Shown: positions 11,865-23,487 of the stretch, piece by piece | Position numbering within the stretch: the stretch's first letter is position 1 | How the letters are laid out: each line of letters begins with the position of its first letter | Source: Halicephalobus mephisto | Taxonomy: Eukaryota > Nematoda > Chromadorea > Rhabditida > Panagrolaimidae | Assembly (NCBI GenBank): GCA_009193035.1 | Contig: SWDT01000003.1 | Coordinates: forward strand, 310,001 to 374,000 | Length of the DNA: 64,000 bases | Reading direction: 5' to 3' | The notes under the pieces: generated by a model | Told to the model about the DNA's origin: nothing | What the model saw: only the letters and a program-made list of their open reading frames with translations | Database searches by the model: none | Position numbers and translations under genes: made by a program

Positions 11865-12465
11865 AAAAAATTGAAGATGATGTTGAGTCTGGTTTTAACG
11901 AAATTTAGATTTCCTTGCAAAAAATCATCATTTTGGTCTTAATGACTACACATTCATGTACTATTGGCGAGACTTTCAACTCCAATTACCCAGCAAAGGC
12001 AATTTTTCGCTCAACAACCTCCGAAAAATCTCAAATTCTCATAACTTTTTGAAAAATTAATTATTTTCAAACATTTTCATATTTCTAAAATCAGAATCAA
12101 CTACAGTACCCAATTATGTAGGAAAATGATAAAAAATTAATTTATTTTATATAAAATTAAAAAGTTGAAGATGTTTGACGAGTGGGTCCTGAATGGAATT
12201 TGGGTTTGCTTGCAGAAATGTGATAATTTCGATATTTATGTGGTAATGACTTCTGTTTCATGCACCACTGGAGAAGTCTCAGTCTCCAACTACCTTCCAA
12301 AAAAAATTCATTCCCCTCAAAAATCTCCAAAAAATTCCAAATTTTTTAATTTTCATAACTTTTAAAAAATTATCTTCAAACATTTTCATATTTCTAGAAT
12401 CAGAAATAACTACAGTACCCAATTATATAAAAAAAATGATAAAAAATTAATTTATTTTATATAAA
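11865..12465. repeat. Tandem duplication, about 300 bp x 2
   Basis: Two diverged copies start near 11865 (TTGAAGATGATGTTGAG) and 12163 (TTGAAGATGTTTGACGAG) and end with TACAGTACCCAATTATAT. A third partial start follows near 12470. Reading frames are broken on both strands, so I treat it as non-coding. Confidence 0.6.
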
Positions 12466-12537
12466 AAAAAATGATTTTCGATCAGTGATTCCCGGACGGA
12501 AAATATTCCGTGTTTCGAAACAGTCCAATTCGATATG

Positions 12538-12543
12538 TTTATT
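12538..12543 (-). terminator. Poly(A) signal of nuclear receptor gene
   Basis: TTTATT on the plus strand reads AATAAA on the minus strand, about 175 bp past the receptor stop codon at 12718-12720. Confidence 0.5.
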
Positions 12544-12717
12544 TCACCGAAATTACAGTAGAAATGGTAGTTAGTGCTCTGAAAGTAAAAACAAAAATTT
12601 CCACGTAATCCCTGAGGCAATGGAGTCACAGACTTCAATTCGAGGACACGTGCTCTGCGACTTGGCTTCAATTTTGTACAAATTTGAAATAAGGCTTCAT
12701 TTAAGCGGAAGTGAAAA

Positions 12718-15700
12718 TCAGGAAAACAGAACCGAATCGTTCAGAAGCATGAAGACTTCTTGGCCTTTTTTGAGGAACATGTTTCCGATGATCAGAGAAT
12801 GCGTAAAAGCGGTACAAATGTTCTAAAAAATAACTACAGTAATCACCAAAAAAACTACAGTAATAGCTAAAAAACCACTACAGTAACTATTAAAAAAATT
12901 ACAGTATCCACTACAGTAATCGCTAAAGATTACTACTGCAGTATCTATTAAAAAATTACTAATACAGTAACTCTTAAAAAAATTACAGTATCCACAAAAA
13001 GTTGTTACTACGATAACTGTTAACAATACCTACAGTAACCACTAAAAATATCTATTACAGTAATAACTAAAAATATCTATTACAGTAGTAACTAAAAATA
13101 TCTATTACAGTAATCACTAAAAATATCTACTACAGTAATCACTAAAATACCTATTACAGTAATCACTAAAAATATCTACAGTACTACTAAAAAACTAACT
13201 TCGAAATCTAAGATGAGACTGAGTATCTTCGTGTACCGTAAGCCTCCGGCTTTCATACCGTATTTGTCTATCATGGATCCGTGAAGTTCTGAAATCACTT
13301 GAGCTTCTGATTTTTTCCTTATCTCAGTGCACATCGAGGGATACTGTTCCACTAAAAAACAATTACTGTGTGATCATAAAGAAGGTAAAATTTTAATAAA
13401 ACTTCAAAAATGGTCTCGGGTGGAATTTTTCTAAACTTTCCACTCAGGACCGAAATGTGAAATTTTACATTTTTTATATTTCTGTAAGGTTTCCAAAGTA
13501 CTCAACGGATTTCAAAGTACATTCCTAAAAAAATATAACAAAAATCCAAAAAAATTCTCTCAACACGAATTTTCGGAGTTTTCCACTCAGGACCCAAAAT
13601 TGCGAAATTTCGTATTTTTCTCAAATTTTCAAACATATTTAGCAAATTTCGAATTTTGTTTTTTTAAATAATAAAAATATTTCTAACAAAAATCCAAGAA
13701 AATCCTCTCAACACGAATTTTTGAAGTTTTCCACTCAGGACCCAAAATTGCGAAATTTTGAATTTTTGTAAACTTATTTAGCAAATTTCGAATTTTGTTA
13801 TTTTAAATAATAAATACGTGACGAAATTTTTCGAAATGTCCCGACAAGATTTCGCAATTGAATCCATAAAATAAAAAAATTTTGCATTTATGTGCTTTTG
13901 TAAGGTTTCCAAAGTATCCAGCGGATACTTCTTCAATTTATTACAAAATCCAAAAATGTGTGGAATGAAATTACGGAGAAAGTCTAGAAAGGGATTTCCA
14001 GAACTTTCATTTTTTTAATTTTATAATTTTAATTTTTAATTTTAAAGTTATTTTTTTTATAAAATTTAAAAAATTAAATATACTTTTTTATAAAATTTTA
14101 AAAAAAAATTAAATATACTTTTTTATAAAATTTTAAAAATTACGTCAATGAAGATTTTTATAATTTTCTAGCTGGAACCGAAAATTGCGAAATTTAAGTT
14201 TTCTATTTTAAAAAGTTCTTAAATCGTCAATTAGCTTCTGAAATTAAACTACTGTAAGAGAATTAAACTAAAAAGCAAAACAACAACAAAAAGACGTTTG
14301 CTTTCTTACTGTAGATCGCATACGAACAACTGTAGGTTTTCTGAAATTACGCCTAAATGAATTTCGAAAATGGCATTTGATTTTTAGCGTTTTCTAAATT
14401 GAACATTCGAGAATTGGAAAATCGTCATAAATTCAACGTTATCCTAATCCCTTGAATTTCCATTTATCTGGAGTCTACTGTATTGTAAAAATCATATATG
14501 AAAATTACTACCAAATAGTCTCGATACGAATTCTTGAAAATTCTTAAAAACCAAATTAAACTAAAATTTTAATTTTGTAGAATAGCGATTTCGTAATCAA
14601 TCATACAGTAGACTCGCAAAAAGTGGAAAAACAAGTTAAATAAATTTCGAAAATGATATTTGATTTTCGGCATTTTCTAAATTGAACATTCGAGAACTGA
14701 AAAATCGTCATAAATTCAACGTTATCCTAATCCTTTAAATTTCGACTTATCCCGAGTCTACTGTATTTATATTGTGTCGTAGTTTTACTATACTAAAATA
14801 AATAAACAAAAATTACTTTCTCTCTAGCGATTACGATCACGTCAGAATCCACGACACTTACATTGACTGTAGTACATCAAGCCGATCAATCCCCCGAGCT
14901 CTGCATCTGTCAGTTCCAATTCGACCATTTTCGAAGCTGTTTTTCTCAATAAATTCGTGGCGGGAATCATATTACTCATGATTTGTTCCAATTCTGGAAT
15001 ATCTCCGAAAAAATGCTTCATTCCTTCTTTGTCACATTTACCGTAATATCCATAATGAAAAGCAAGAATATTTTCGTCATCAGGAAAATATTTGGCCGTC
15101 AACCAGCATCTGTGAAGATTTATGAATCTGACGGCGAAAGGTCCGAAAAAATGTTTTTTTTCTTCTTTCGAAAAAAACGAAAAACATGGAAAAAATTCGT
15201 TCAGAAGATTCAGAATCAAAGAAGCGTTTCCTTTTTCCATTTTATTGTGTTCTTCCATCGTCATCATTTTGAAGCCGTCTTCTGAAGCCAGCAGTCCCGA
15301 AATCGACAAAGTTTCCAATCTGAAAAGTGACTTCTGAGAATCGTAGAAATTCTGATGAGCAAATGTAAGTTTTGAAAGAAATTCAGAAATAATAGAAGAA
15401 TTTTTTTCATCATCAAAAGTCACATTTGGAAATTCGTCCTTCGTCATCCCGACAATGTAGCATTTTTTTAACCGACAAGCTCGGCATTCGTTTCTTCGAT
15501 CCAAAATAATATCGCATTTTCCGGAATTTTTACATTTATAAATTTTGTCTTCCGCCAAAGACCTAAAATTTATTTTAAAAAATTAAACAATTTCCCGAAG
15601 GACATAAATTTAATAAAATATCAAAAAAAATTTTTTAATTTTAAAAAATAAAACTTTTTTTAAATAAAAAAATTTAAAAAAAAAAATTAAACTTTTTTTA

Positions 15701-17305
15701 AAATAAAAATAAAATTTAAAAAAAATTAAAAATAAAACTTTTTTTTTAAATAAAAAATTTTTTAATTTAAAAAAATAAAAAAAGTTTAAAAATAAAAATA
15801 AAAATAAAATTTAAAAAAATAAAAGAATTTTTTTTTAAATTTTAAAAAATAAAAAAAATTTTTTTAAATTTAAATATTTTTGCACGTGAGATTTTGTGTT
15901 TCGAAAAAATTTATTTTTAATGAGTTTGATTTTTATTTTTTTTTTCGTCAAATGAAAATTAATTTTTTTGACATCTGGGTCGTATGACAGTTACTTCCTC
16001 TATTTCGTAAGTTTCATATAATTTTTTTTGTTTTGTAGATTTTTCCGTAGTTAAATTACCTTAATATTTTAGGTAAGAGAAAAATTAATTAAAAAAAGGA
16101 ATTTCAAAATCAGCGGAAATCAAAGAAGAACAACTGTCGTACAGCCGAAATTTGGACCAGTGCGAGTCACTTTTGGCAAACTGTTCCTTATAGATCAATT
16201 ATTCCTTTTTAGTATAAAACTAGTGCGAGTCACTTTTGGCAAACTGTTCCTTATAGACCAGTCATTTTTTTTAAATAAGAACTAGTGCGAGTCAATTTTG
16301 ACAAACTGTTCCTTACAGACCAATCATACCTTTTTTAAATAAAAACCAGTGCGAGTCAATTTTGACAAACTGTTCCTTACAGATCAATCTTTTTTTTTAA
16401 TAAAAACCAGTGCGAGTCGATTATTCAAACTAATCTCGATTCTCACGTAACCATATAAAAACTACTTTTAAGCTTATTTCCTTCGAAATTTTTCTACATT
16501 ATCTTAGTATAGACATGTTTAAAAATCACACGTATTAATAAATATAAAAATTTAATAGTTTTAAAAATTTGCAATTTTTTCGAAATTTTACTTTATTTAC
16601 GAAATTCGATTTTAGAAATTGACCAGAACCCGATGTATCTCCCATACCGTAATCCAAAAACCCTCAAATTTATGTGGAAATAAAATTTCGAAAAAATTAT
16701 GAAATTACGAAAGAACTTATGTAAAACGAAAATTGTCACGTAGGCTACTTTAAGTCCTAAAAAGTTCCAAAAATTCGTTCCGAGATAATTTTGAAACGTT
16801 ATTTTCGATTTTTATAATTTTATGATTCTTACCGTCTGAAATAAGCACTGCAAGCTTTACAAGCAGGCACTCCTGAAAAATAAAAACATTAATTAAAATT
16901 GAAATTAAAAAATCATTAAAATTTAAAGTTTTATTAAAATAAAAAATAAAATTAAAATTTAGAAAAATTATTAAAATTTAAAAAGTTTATTGAAATTAAT
17001 TATTTTTTAAATTTTAATAAAAAATAAAAATTTTTATTAAAATTTAAAATTAAATTTTTTATTTATATTTAAATTTTTTATTAAAATTAAAACTTTTATT
17101 AAAATTTAAAATTTTATTAAAATTAAAACTTTTATTAAAATTAAATTTTTTATTAAAATTTAAAATTTCTATTAAAATTAAATTTTTTATTAAAATAAAA
17201 GCAATTATTGAGATGAAAATATTAAAGACTTTGAAATTAAAATTATTTACCAAAATGATTGCCTTCGGCAGGAAATTCACAAACTTTGCAGAGATTAGGA
17301 TTCAT
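12718..17305 (-). CDS. Nuclear hormone receptor (divergent nematode type)
   Basis: Ligand-type nuclear receptor acting as a transcription factor. In transcription order the exons are 17305-17251, 16872-16833, 15562-14862, 13351-13200 and 12822-12718 (1053 nt, 350 aa). Every join keeps phase. The DNA-binding domain is complete: first zinc module C6, C9, C23, C26 (LCKVC then ACKACSAYFRR), second C42, C48, C58, C61 (ECRACRLKKC). The first finger is split over exons 1 and 2. The ligand-binding domain fills about residues 95-345. Its later part, EQYPSMCTEI then LRYTKILSLILDFE and HSLIIGNMFL, matches the helix 8-11 pattern of the expanded nematode receptors. The last exon depends on the weak donor TTCGAA|gttagt at the end of exon 4. 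The open frame also runs past the 14862 donor for a few codons to a stop, but the in-phase exon at 13351-13200 argues for splicing. No specific nhr number can be assigned. Confidence 0.85.
12831..13195. repeat. CTACAGTAA tandem array in receptor intron
   Basis: More than twelve copies of a 25-30 bp unit of the form CTACAGTAATCACTAAAAAT. It lies in the last intron of the receptor gene. The same CTACAGTA word appears at 5400-5500 and 59670-60115. Confidence 0.85.
13430..13860. repeat. Hairpin-motif copies in receptor intron
   Basis: Two copies of a unit of about 140 bp, at about 13555-13600 and 13695-13742, contain TCTCAACACGAATTTT and TTTTCCACTCAGGACCC. A partial pair of arms lies at 13410-13450. 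Same motif as at 1-800. Confidence 0.75.
14606..14763. mobile_element. Short Tc1/mariner-type MITE
   Basis: A 158-bp segment with terminal inverted repeats CAGTAGACTCG and CGAGTCTACTG, flanked by TA on both sides (14604-14605 and 14764-14765). It lies in the receptor intron between exons 3 and 4. A diverged relative at about 14345-14480 shares the inner sequence and the right end but has lost a clear left end. Non-autonomous; no transposase. Confidence 0.65.
15565..15900. other. AT-rich low complexity in receptor intron 2
   Basis: Runs of A and T with AAAATAAA-type words only. No exon or element is recognised. Confidence 0.5.
16135..16425. repeat. Tandem repeat, about 62 bp x 5
   Basis: Five copies contain ACCAGTGCGAGTCA, TTTTGGCAAACTGTTCCTTA and AGATCAAT. 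The unit is GC-richer than its surroundings. It lies in the second intron of the receptor gene. Confidence 0.85.
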
Positions 17306-19327
17306 AAAATTGGAAAATTCGGAAATGAACGAAAAAACCAAAAAAACTCGAAAAATACGATTTTGAACAAAAAAATATAGTTTGTGTTTTTCGTCATCAA
17401 TTCAAAAAAATTATTTCTGAACCTTGGTCGTCAAAAATAATCTTCAAATTTAGATTCCCTGAGGGATTTAGTTATTGAATATACTGTAGACAAATTTAAA
17501 ATAAAAAATTATTCAAAAAATTCAAAAAATAATTTTTTACAATTTTACACTAAAAATCAGTCGTATTTTTTATAGTTTCATCATTCTAGTTTGGAAACTA
17601 GAAAATAAATTTCTCAAAGGAAATTTAAAAAATCAAATGATTCGTAAAAAAAATTTTCTTTAAATTTTTAAAATTTTAAAAAATTAATTTTTTTTAAGAA
17701 AATTAGAAAACCAAATGATTTATAAAAAATAAAAAAAAAATTTTTAAAAATTAATTTAAAAAAAAATTAAAAAATCAAATGATTTGTAAAAAAATTTTTA
17801 ATTTTGAATATTTTTAAAAATTGATTTTTAAAAAAAATTTTAAAATCGAATAATTTATAAAAATTTTAAAAAATTTCTTTTAAATTTCAAAAATTTTTTA
17901 AAATTGATTTTTTAAAACATTAGAAAATTAAATAATTTATAATAAATTAAAAAAATTTTTCTTTAAATTTTAAAAATTTTAAACAATTGATTTTTTAAAA
18001 AAAATTAAAAAATCGAATAATTTATTTAAAAAATTTTTAATTTTGAATATTTTGAATAATTAATTTTTTTATTTAATTTTAAAAATCAAGAAATTAATTT
18101 TTTTACGATTTAATTTTAAAAATTGAAAATGGAGGAAATGATTCATAAAAAATTATAAAAAGTATATTTTTGCAAATATTTAAATAATATAATAATTAAT
18201 TGTGTTTCGTCATTTTGTCATGTAATTACTCAATTTTAAAAATAAAAATGAAATATTGTCGCAATTTTTATAAAAATAAAGTTGAAATTCGAAACGGGGA
18301 TTTAAAAAAATAAATTTTTAATTTTTCCAAAATTTGGAAAATTTAAATTAAAAAAAAATTATTTTTTATTTTTTTGAAATTTGTAAAATTTAAATTTGAA
18401 ATTATTTTTTATTTTTTTGAAATTTGTAAAATTAAAGTTTTAAAAATTTTTATTTTTTATTTTCTCGAAATTTGTAAAATTTAAATGAAAAAAAAAATTT
18501 TTTTAATTTTTTTAAAATTTGGAAAATTTAAATTTGAAATTATTTTTTATTTTTTTTAAATTTGTAAAATTTAAATTTAAAAAATAAACTGTTACTGTAA
18601 TTTCCGTTTTATTGATAATTTTGAAAACATGTGATTTCGAAAAAAATCACGACAAAAAAGTTTATTTTTAACTATTTACGTAAATAATATAATAGTCAAT
18701 CAAACTTAATTGTTCCAAAAACCGCAATTATCCGAATTTGAAGTCAGAAAAAAATTAACACTACGATTTCGGTCGTGAAAAGTAGAAGGAGGATATAGCT
18801 TCAAAGATCACTGAAAATTTTATCATTTTTTTTAAATTATTTCAAAATTAAAAATTATTTTTTAAATATAATTTTAAAAATTATTTAAAATTATTTTTTA
18901 AATAAAATTTTATTAATTTTTTAAAATTACTTCAAAATAAAAAATTATTTTTTAAATAAAGTTTTTAAATTTTTTTAAATTATTTTTTAAATAAAATTTT
19001 ATTAATTTTTAAAAATTATTTCTTAAATAACATTTTATTAATTTTTTAAAATTATTTCAAAATTTAAATTTATTTTTTAAATAGAATTTTATCATTTTTT
19101 AAAAGTTATTTCAAAATTTAAAATTATTTTTTAAATAAAGTTTTTAAATTTTTTTAAATTATTTTTTAAATAGAATTTTAAAAATTAGATGAGGTTTAAT
19201 TTTCGAAATTAATTATAAAATATATAATTGTTTTAAAATTGCAATTATCTAATTTTAAAAATTAAAAAATATATTCGTTTTTAAAAACTTTAATTTGAAA
19301 ATTAAAGCAAAAATTAATTTTTAACAA
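17306..19327. other. AT-rich intergenic region upstream of the receptor gene
   Basis: It holds low-complexity AT words (AATTTGTAAAATTTAAAT near 18320-18590, TTTTTTAAATAAAATTTTA near 18840-19180). The receptor promoter should lie in the right-hand flank of 17305, but no element can be named. No ORF with coding character is seen. Confidence 0.5.
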
Positions 19328-19828
19328 CATACAAAAAAGAGTAATTTTTGGTTCAGTAACGATTGGAAAAAATGACGAAAGAGTAACTTAATAGTGACAA
19401 TTTTTACTTTTTACCGAACCAAAAGTTATATTTTTGTGTATAAAAATTTTGGATAGTGTCTATTTCGAACCCAAATCAGGACTTTTTAGTCACTATCCAA
19501 AACAGCTCCAATACAAACAAAAGCGTAACTTTTAATTTTATAACAATTTTGAAAAGTGACAACTTTCACTTTTTACTGAACCAAAAGTTATATTTTTGTG
19601 TGTAAAAATTTTGAATAGTGTCTATTCGGAACCCAAATCAGGACTTTTTAGTCACTATCCAAAACAGCTCCAATACATACAAAAGCGTAATTTTTAATTT
19701 CATAACAATTTTGAAAAGTGATGAAAATGTGACATTTTTATAAATATTTTAAATTTGTGACGAAAATTAAAAAATAATATTGATGATTTCCATTTTTTTA
19801 TTGTGTCACAAGTTTTATTTTTTGTGTA
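19328..19828. mobile_element. Tandem foldback MITEs, three copies
   Basis: Three short foldbacks lie at about 19328-19440, 19513-19600 and 19677-19828. Arms are of the type ACAAAAAAGAGTAATTTTTG and, inverted, AAAAGTTATATTTTTGTGT. Two nearly identical spacers (19441-19512 and 19601-19676) separate them and carry their own inverted ends, GGATAGTG and CACTATCC. A related foldback is at 21582-21735. No target duplication could be fixed. Confidence 0.55.
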
Positions 19829-20084
19829 AAGTATTTCAAAATTAAATTTTCGTTATTATTTGAAAGTTAATTTTAACGATTATTAACAAAGTAAATCTTC
19901 ATAATTTTTAAAAGTTAAACTTTGCTAATTATTTAAAAGCTGATCTTGGTCATTTTAAAACTTTAATTGTTTCATGTTTAAAGAAAATAAATTTGTAACT
20001 ACAATCTTCTTTGTGGCAACAAAATTGAAGGAGGAGGAAATGATTCAGAACAAGCTTCAAAAATTTTATTTTTAGTAATTTTTT

Positions 20085-20435
20085 ACATGGAAATTTATTT
20101 TTCATATAAAAACTTATTTTTTACATAAAAACTTATTTTTCATATAAAAACTTTTTTTTCATATAAAAACTTACTTTTCATATAAAAACTTATTTTTCAT
20201 ATAAAAACTTACTTTTTACATGGAAATTTATTTTTCATATAAAAACTTATTTTTCATATAAAAATTTACTTTTCATATAAAAACTTATTTTTCATATAAA
20301 GATTTATTTTTTATATAAAAATTTACTTTTCATAAAAAAACTTATTTTTTATATAAAAATTTACTTTTCATATAAAAACTTATTTTTCATATAAAAATTC
20401 ATCTTTTATATAAAAACTTATTTTTTATAATTCAA
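20085..20435. repeat. 20-bp minisatellite, about 17 copies
   Basis: Copies of ATAAAAACTTATTTTTCAT with a few substitutions (ACATGGAAATTTATTTTTC). Confidence 0.85.
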
Positions 20436-20660
20436 TTATTTAATTTTAAAAATCAAAAACAAATTAGTTTTTTTATTTATTTCAGCAAAGTTAAAAGGAA
20501 ATCAAATTTGTTTTTCAAACTTTTTCGTGAATAATCTGTTTCAATAATTACTCATGCAAGATCAAATTATATTTCATCATTTTATCGTTTAATTATTCAT
20601 GGTTAAGATGAAAAATAAATAATTGTTGTTATATCATTGTATTGACTGGTTATTGAGTAA

Positions 20661-21003
20661 CACAAGTTTTCTGAAGTCATACCTAACTGGGTAGAATCGA
20701 TATATAAGAGTCTCTGATAATGATTTTCACATTATTCGATTCTAATTAAGTGTAATTAATGACAAGATTGCAATCCAATAATAGATTGATTGTAATTGAA
20801 TATAATCAACGTACTAATATCTTTAAAATTAGAAACAAACATGGTCCAAACACGTTGATTGTATTCAATTAGAATCAATCTTTTGTTGGATTGTAATCCT
20901 GCCATTGATTACATTCAGTTAAAATCAAATAATGTGAAAACCATTATCAGAAATTCTTATATATTGATTCTATCCAGTTAGGTATGACTTCAGAAAACCT
21001 GTG
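20661..21003. mobile_element. Foldback MITE, copy 1
   Basis: A 343-bp palindromic element with ends CACAAGTTTTCTGAAGTCAT and, inverted, ATGACTTCAGAAAACCTGTG. Inside, long arms mirror each other (GATTGTAATTGAATATAATC against GATTGTATTCAATTAGAATC) around a short centre with AACAAACATGGTCC. A second copy, in opposite orientation, lies at 32461-32966. No coding capacity. The two copies share sequence up to the TIR edges only, which defines the element ends. Confidence 0.75.
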
Positions 21004-21023
21004 AAGCAAGCCAGGGCGTATGA

Positions 21024-21218
21024 TCTCGAAGGGAAATACCCTATGTGCTAGACAATGGGCATGTTGTATATATGACAGATCAAGTGTTGGATGATTATCA
21101 TCAGTACTCTTGTGCTAAGCTTACTATTGCTCTGACAAACAAAAAAACTCTCATATCCCTCATCTCTCACACAACTACACCGGCTCATCGAGATACTACA
21201 ATTGTCATTTTTACATAA
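21024..21218 (+). pseudogene. Open fragment of unknown, probably mobile, origin
   Basis: A frame of 65 codons without an early Met contains YVLDNGHVVYMTDQVLDDYH. It starts just right of the foldback element and stops before AT-rich DNA. It could be a fragment of the decayed retroelement that follows, but I cannot place it in a known domain. Confidence 0.3.
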
Positions 21219-21581
21219 ATAAGTTTGAAAATGAGAAGGATGATTGACAAACATTATCGGACATATTTTTCATAAATATTCATGTAATAGTTAATCATTT
21301 TGTCGTTTAATTTTCCAAATTTGAAAATGAAAAATTAAATTATTTTAAATTTTCTTGATATAAAAAAACCAACACCAATAAAATGGAGCTAATTCGGATA
21401 CCACTATATAACGCTGACGATGTCGCAGTTGAATGAAGATGAATTTCCTAAAGTGGGCGATTTCAAGAAGATCATGATGATGTTCATACAGACAGTCCCT
21501 CAAGAGACAGCACAATAAAGCCAGACAATCAAATTACAAATACGGTCAAAAACAGTAATGAACGATTGATACAGTAGTTGA

Positions 21582-21735
21582 ACAAAAAAAAGTATAACTT
21601 TCGATTCTGTAACAATTGCGAAATGTGACACAATCGTCAGATTTTTCATGAATATCCAACATTTTTGACGAAAATTAAAAAGTAATAATGACGATTTGTA
21701 TTTGTTACTGTATCAAAAGTTACGTTTTTTATATG
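21582..21735. mobile_element. Foldback MITE related to 19328-19828
   Basis: Left arm ACAAAAAAAAGTATAACTTT and GATTCTGTAAC. Right arm GTTACTGTATC and AAAAGTTACGTTTTTTATAT. The arms are inverted copies with a few mismatches around a centre of about 90 bp. Confidence 0.5.
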
Positions 21736-22172
21736 TATTTAGATATAAAAATCCAAAAACGCCAGATCACGATGAACATTGAAAAAACACCAAAAACGTT
21801 CTTCCTTAACGCTGAAGTCTAGATCATAAGGATTTGTAAAAGAACATGAAAATCGCTCGGCAAACCTAGATTACACATCACTTCAATTTTTCCTGTTGTA
21901 ATTGCAGAAAAAAATCAAACCTTTGTAAAGTAGAAAATTGCATTTGGAATTCAAAAAAGAACTTTTCACAACATCTGTTATGTAACAGGAAATTTGGACA
22001 TGGTAAGAATTGACTGGATTTAGACAGTACTGATCATAAAGAAAACAAGAGATCAATGTTGTCCGTCAATCATGTTGTTCAAAGATCTTAACAAAGAGGA
22101 TCGATGTGATATTATACTTCGGCAAATCTGAAAAAACTTTGTTAGTAATCTTCCCACAATCAGAATAATGCA

Positions 22173-22487
22173 CAGTGGAATCTCGATATAACGCACCCAG
22201 GCTATAAGGCACGGTTCCAGTGCGCCTCACTATTACGCACCCTCAATATAAGACACCCCAGGCTATAAGGAACAATTTTAAGGAATTTTAGTCATATTCG
22301 GCTCTCAATATAAGACACCTCATGCTATAAGGCACGATTTTGAGGAATTTTAGTCATATTCGACCTTCAATATAAGACACCCCATGCTATAAAACACGAT
22401 TTTAAGGAATTTTAGTCATATTCGACCCTCGATAAAAGGCAGGATTTGTCTGGTCCCTTGAGGATGCCTTATATCGAGATTCAACTG
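22173..22487. mobile_element. Pogo/Tigger-type MITE nested in retroelement
   Basis: Ends CAGTGGAATCTCGATATAAC and, inverted, TTATATCGAGATTCAACTG. The right flank is TA; the left flank is CA, probably a decayed TA. The interior is built of two to three copies of a unit of about 78 bp with ATATAAGACACCCCATGCTA, itself similar to the terminal repeat. Length 315 bp, no ORF. Confidence 0.7.
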
Positions 22488-22919
22488 TATTAAATCCGAA
22501 ATTCAATCATGATTATGTCTTAATGCTCTGCCGACGTATGTCAAAGGTAAGGAATGAGTCGAAGTTACTTCGAAATATTCCTGTAGATGAATTAAATCGA
22601 CATCAAAGTTTGACAAAATCATAGTAACTATCAATGAGCAGTGAAATATACATTATTGATCAATTAAATCCAACAAAGTTGCAAAAAAAGTTCATATAGA
22701 TTATGGAAGACCTATCAGTACGTTATATTATTTTTATCGAACCTTACAACGAATACTCCGAAATTATTCCAACAACATTAATCAATTCAAAAATGACGTT
22801 GAAGATATTAAATCAAATTTCTCGAGATTTGGAATGTCGAAAGAAATAGTGCCGGATAATGGCATCCAACCCACTTCAAAAATGTTCCAAAAGCTCCACC
22901 AAGAACGAGAAATTAAACA

Positions 22920-23150
22920 TTTATTTTTTGCATAATGTTTAAATCAATGATCAGATGGAAGGATTTATGGATGGTTATTTTTTACATCATGTTTAAAGCA
23001 ATGATTAGATGGAAGGATTTATGGATGGTTATTTTGTGCATCATGTTCAAACCAATTATCAGATGGAAAAATTTGTGAATGCTTACTTTTTACATCATGT
23101 TCAAACCAATTATCAGATGGAAAAACTTATGGACGCTTTCAAATGAGTGC
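22920..23150. repeat. Tandem repeat, about 60 bp x 4
   Basis: Four copies contain ATCATGTTTAAA, ATGATCAGATGGAAGGATTT and ATGG. The array sits between integrase core and C-terminal remnants, where no repeat is expected, so it probably expanded after the element died. Confidence 0.75.
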
Positions 23151-23487
23151 TTCAGAAGCTCAAGGAAAAAGAAAATGTGGAAATAAAATCCTAAATTTTT
23201 CTCTTATTTTATAAGATCGCAATGAAACATCAAATGGAAGAAGATGAATTACCCGCTGAAACCATGTTTGAAAGCGGAATTCAATTGAAGCTAAAATTAC
23301 TGACCTTAGAAAAAACTTTATTGCATCTGTTGGTTTGAGTGGCGTGTGTATCGATGAGAAAGATAGATATTGTAGAAAAGGTTTATCTAACAAATGCCTA
23401 AGGCATAATACAAAAATACTATGTTAGACTCAACACAAGCCACAAACACAATAACAATTTTCACCAAGAGGAACTGTATGTTACCTT

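Larger units (their letters stand above)
21370..23470 (+). pseudogene. Decayed Ty3/gypsy-like retroelement (integrase remnants)
   Basis: The stretch has coding-like composition but is broken by stops and frameshifts. Three landmarks support the call, all on the plus strand. Near 21985 there is a degraded CCHC-knuckle-like segment (GKFGHGKN after one frame change). At 22750-22920 two overlapping frames carry an integrase-core pattern, including SRFGMSKEIVPDNG, where the DNG aspartate is at 22855-22857. At 23240-23460 there is an integrase C-terminal pattern, LPAETMFESG, later YYVRLN. No LTRs, reverse transcriptase or intact ORF are seen. A MITE (22173-22487) and a local 60-bp repeat (22920-23150) interrupt it. 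Assignment to Ty3/gypsy rather than another integrase-bearing retroelement is inference. Confidence 0.55.

Noticed and set aside
12620..12826. Plus-strand ORF of 68 codons starting MESQTSIRG
   Set aside because: Antisense to the last receptor exon, whose minus frame completes the ligand-binding domain in phase. The extra open part probably lies in the 3' UTR.
14983..15337. Two plus-strand ORFs
   Set aside because: Shadows of the large receptor exon on the minus strand.
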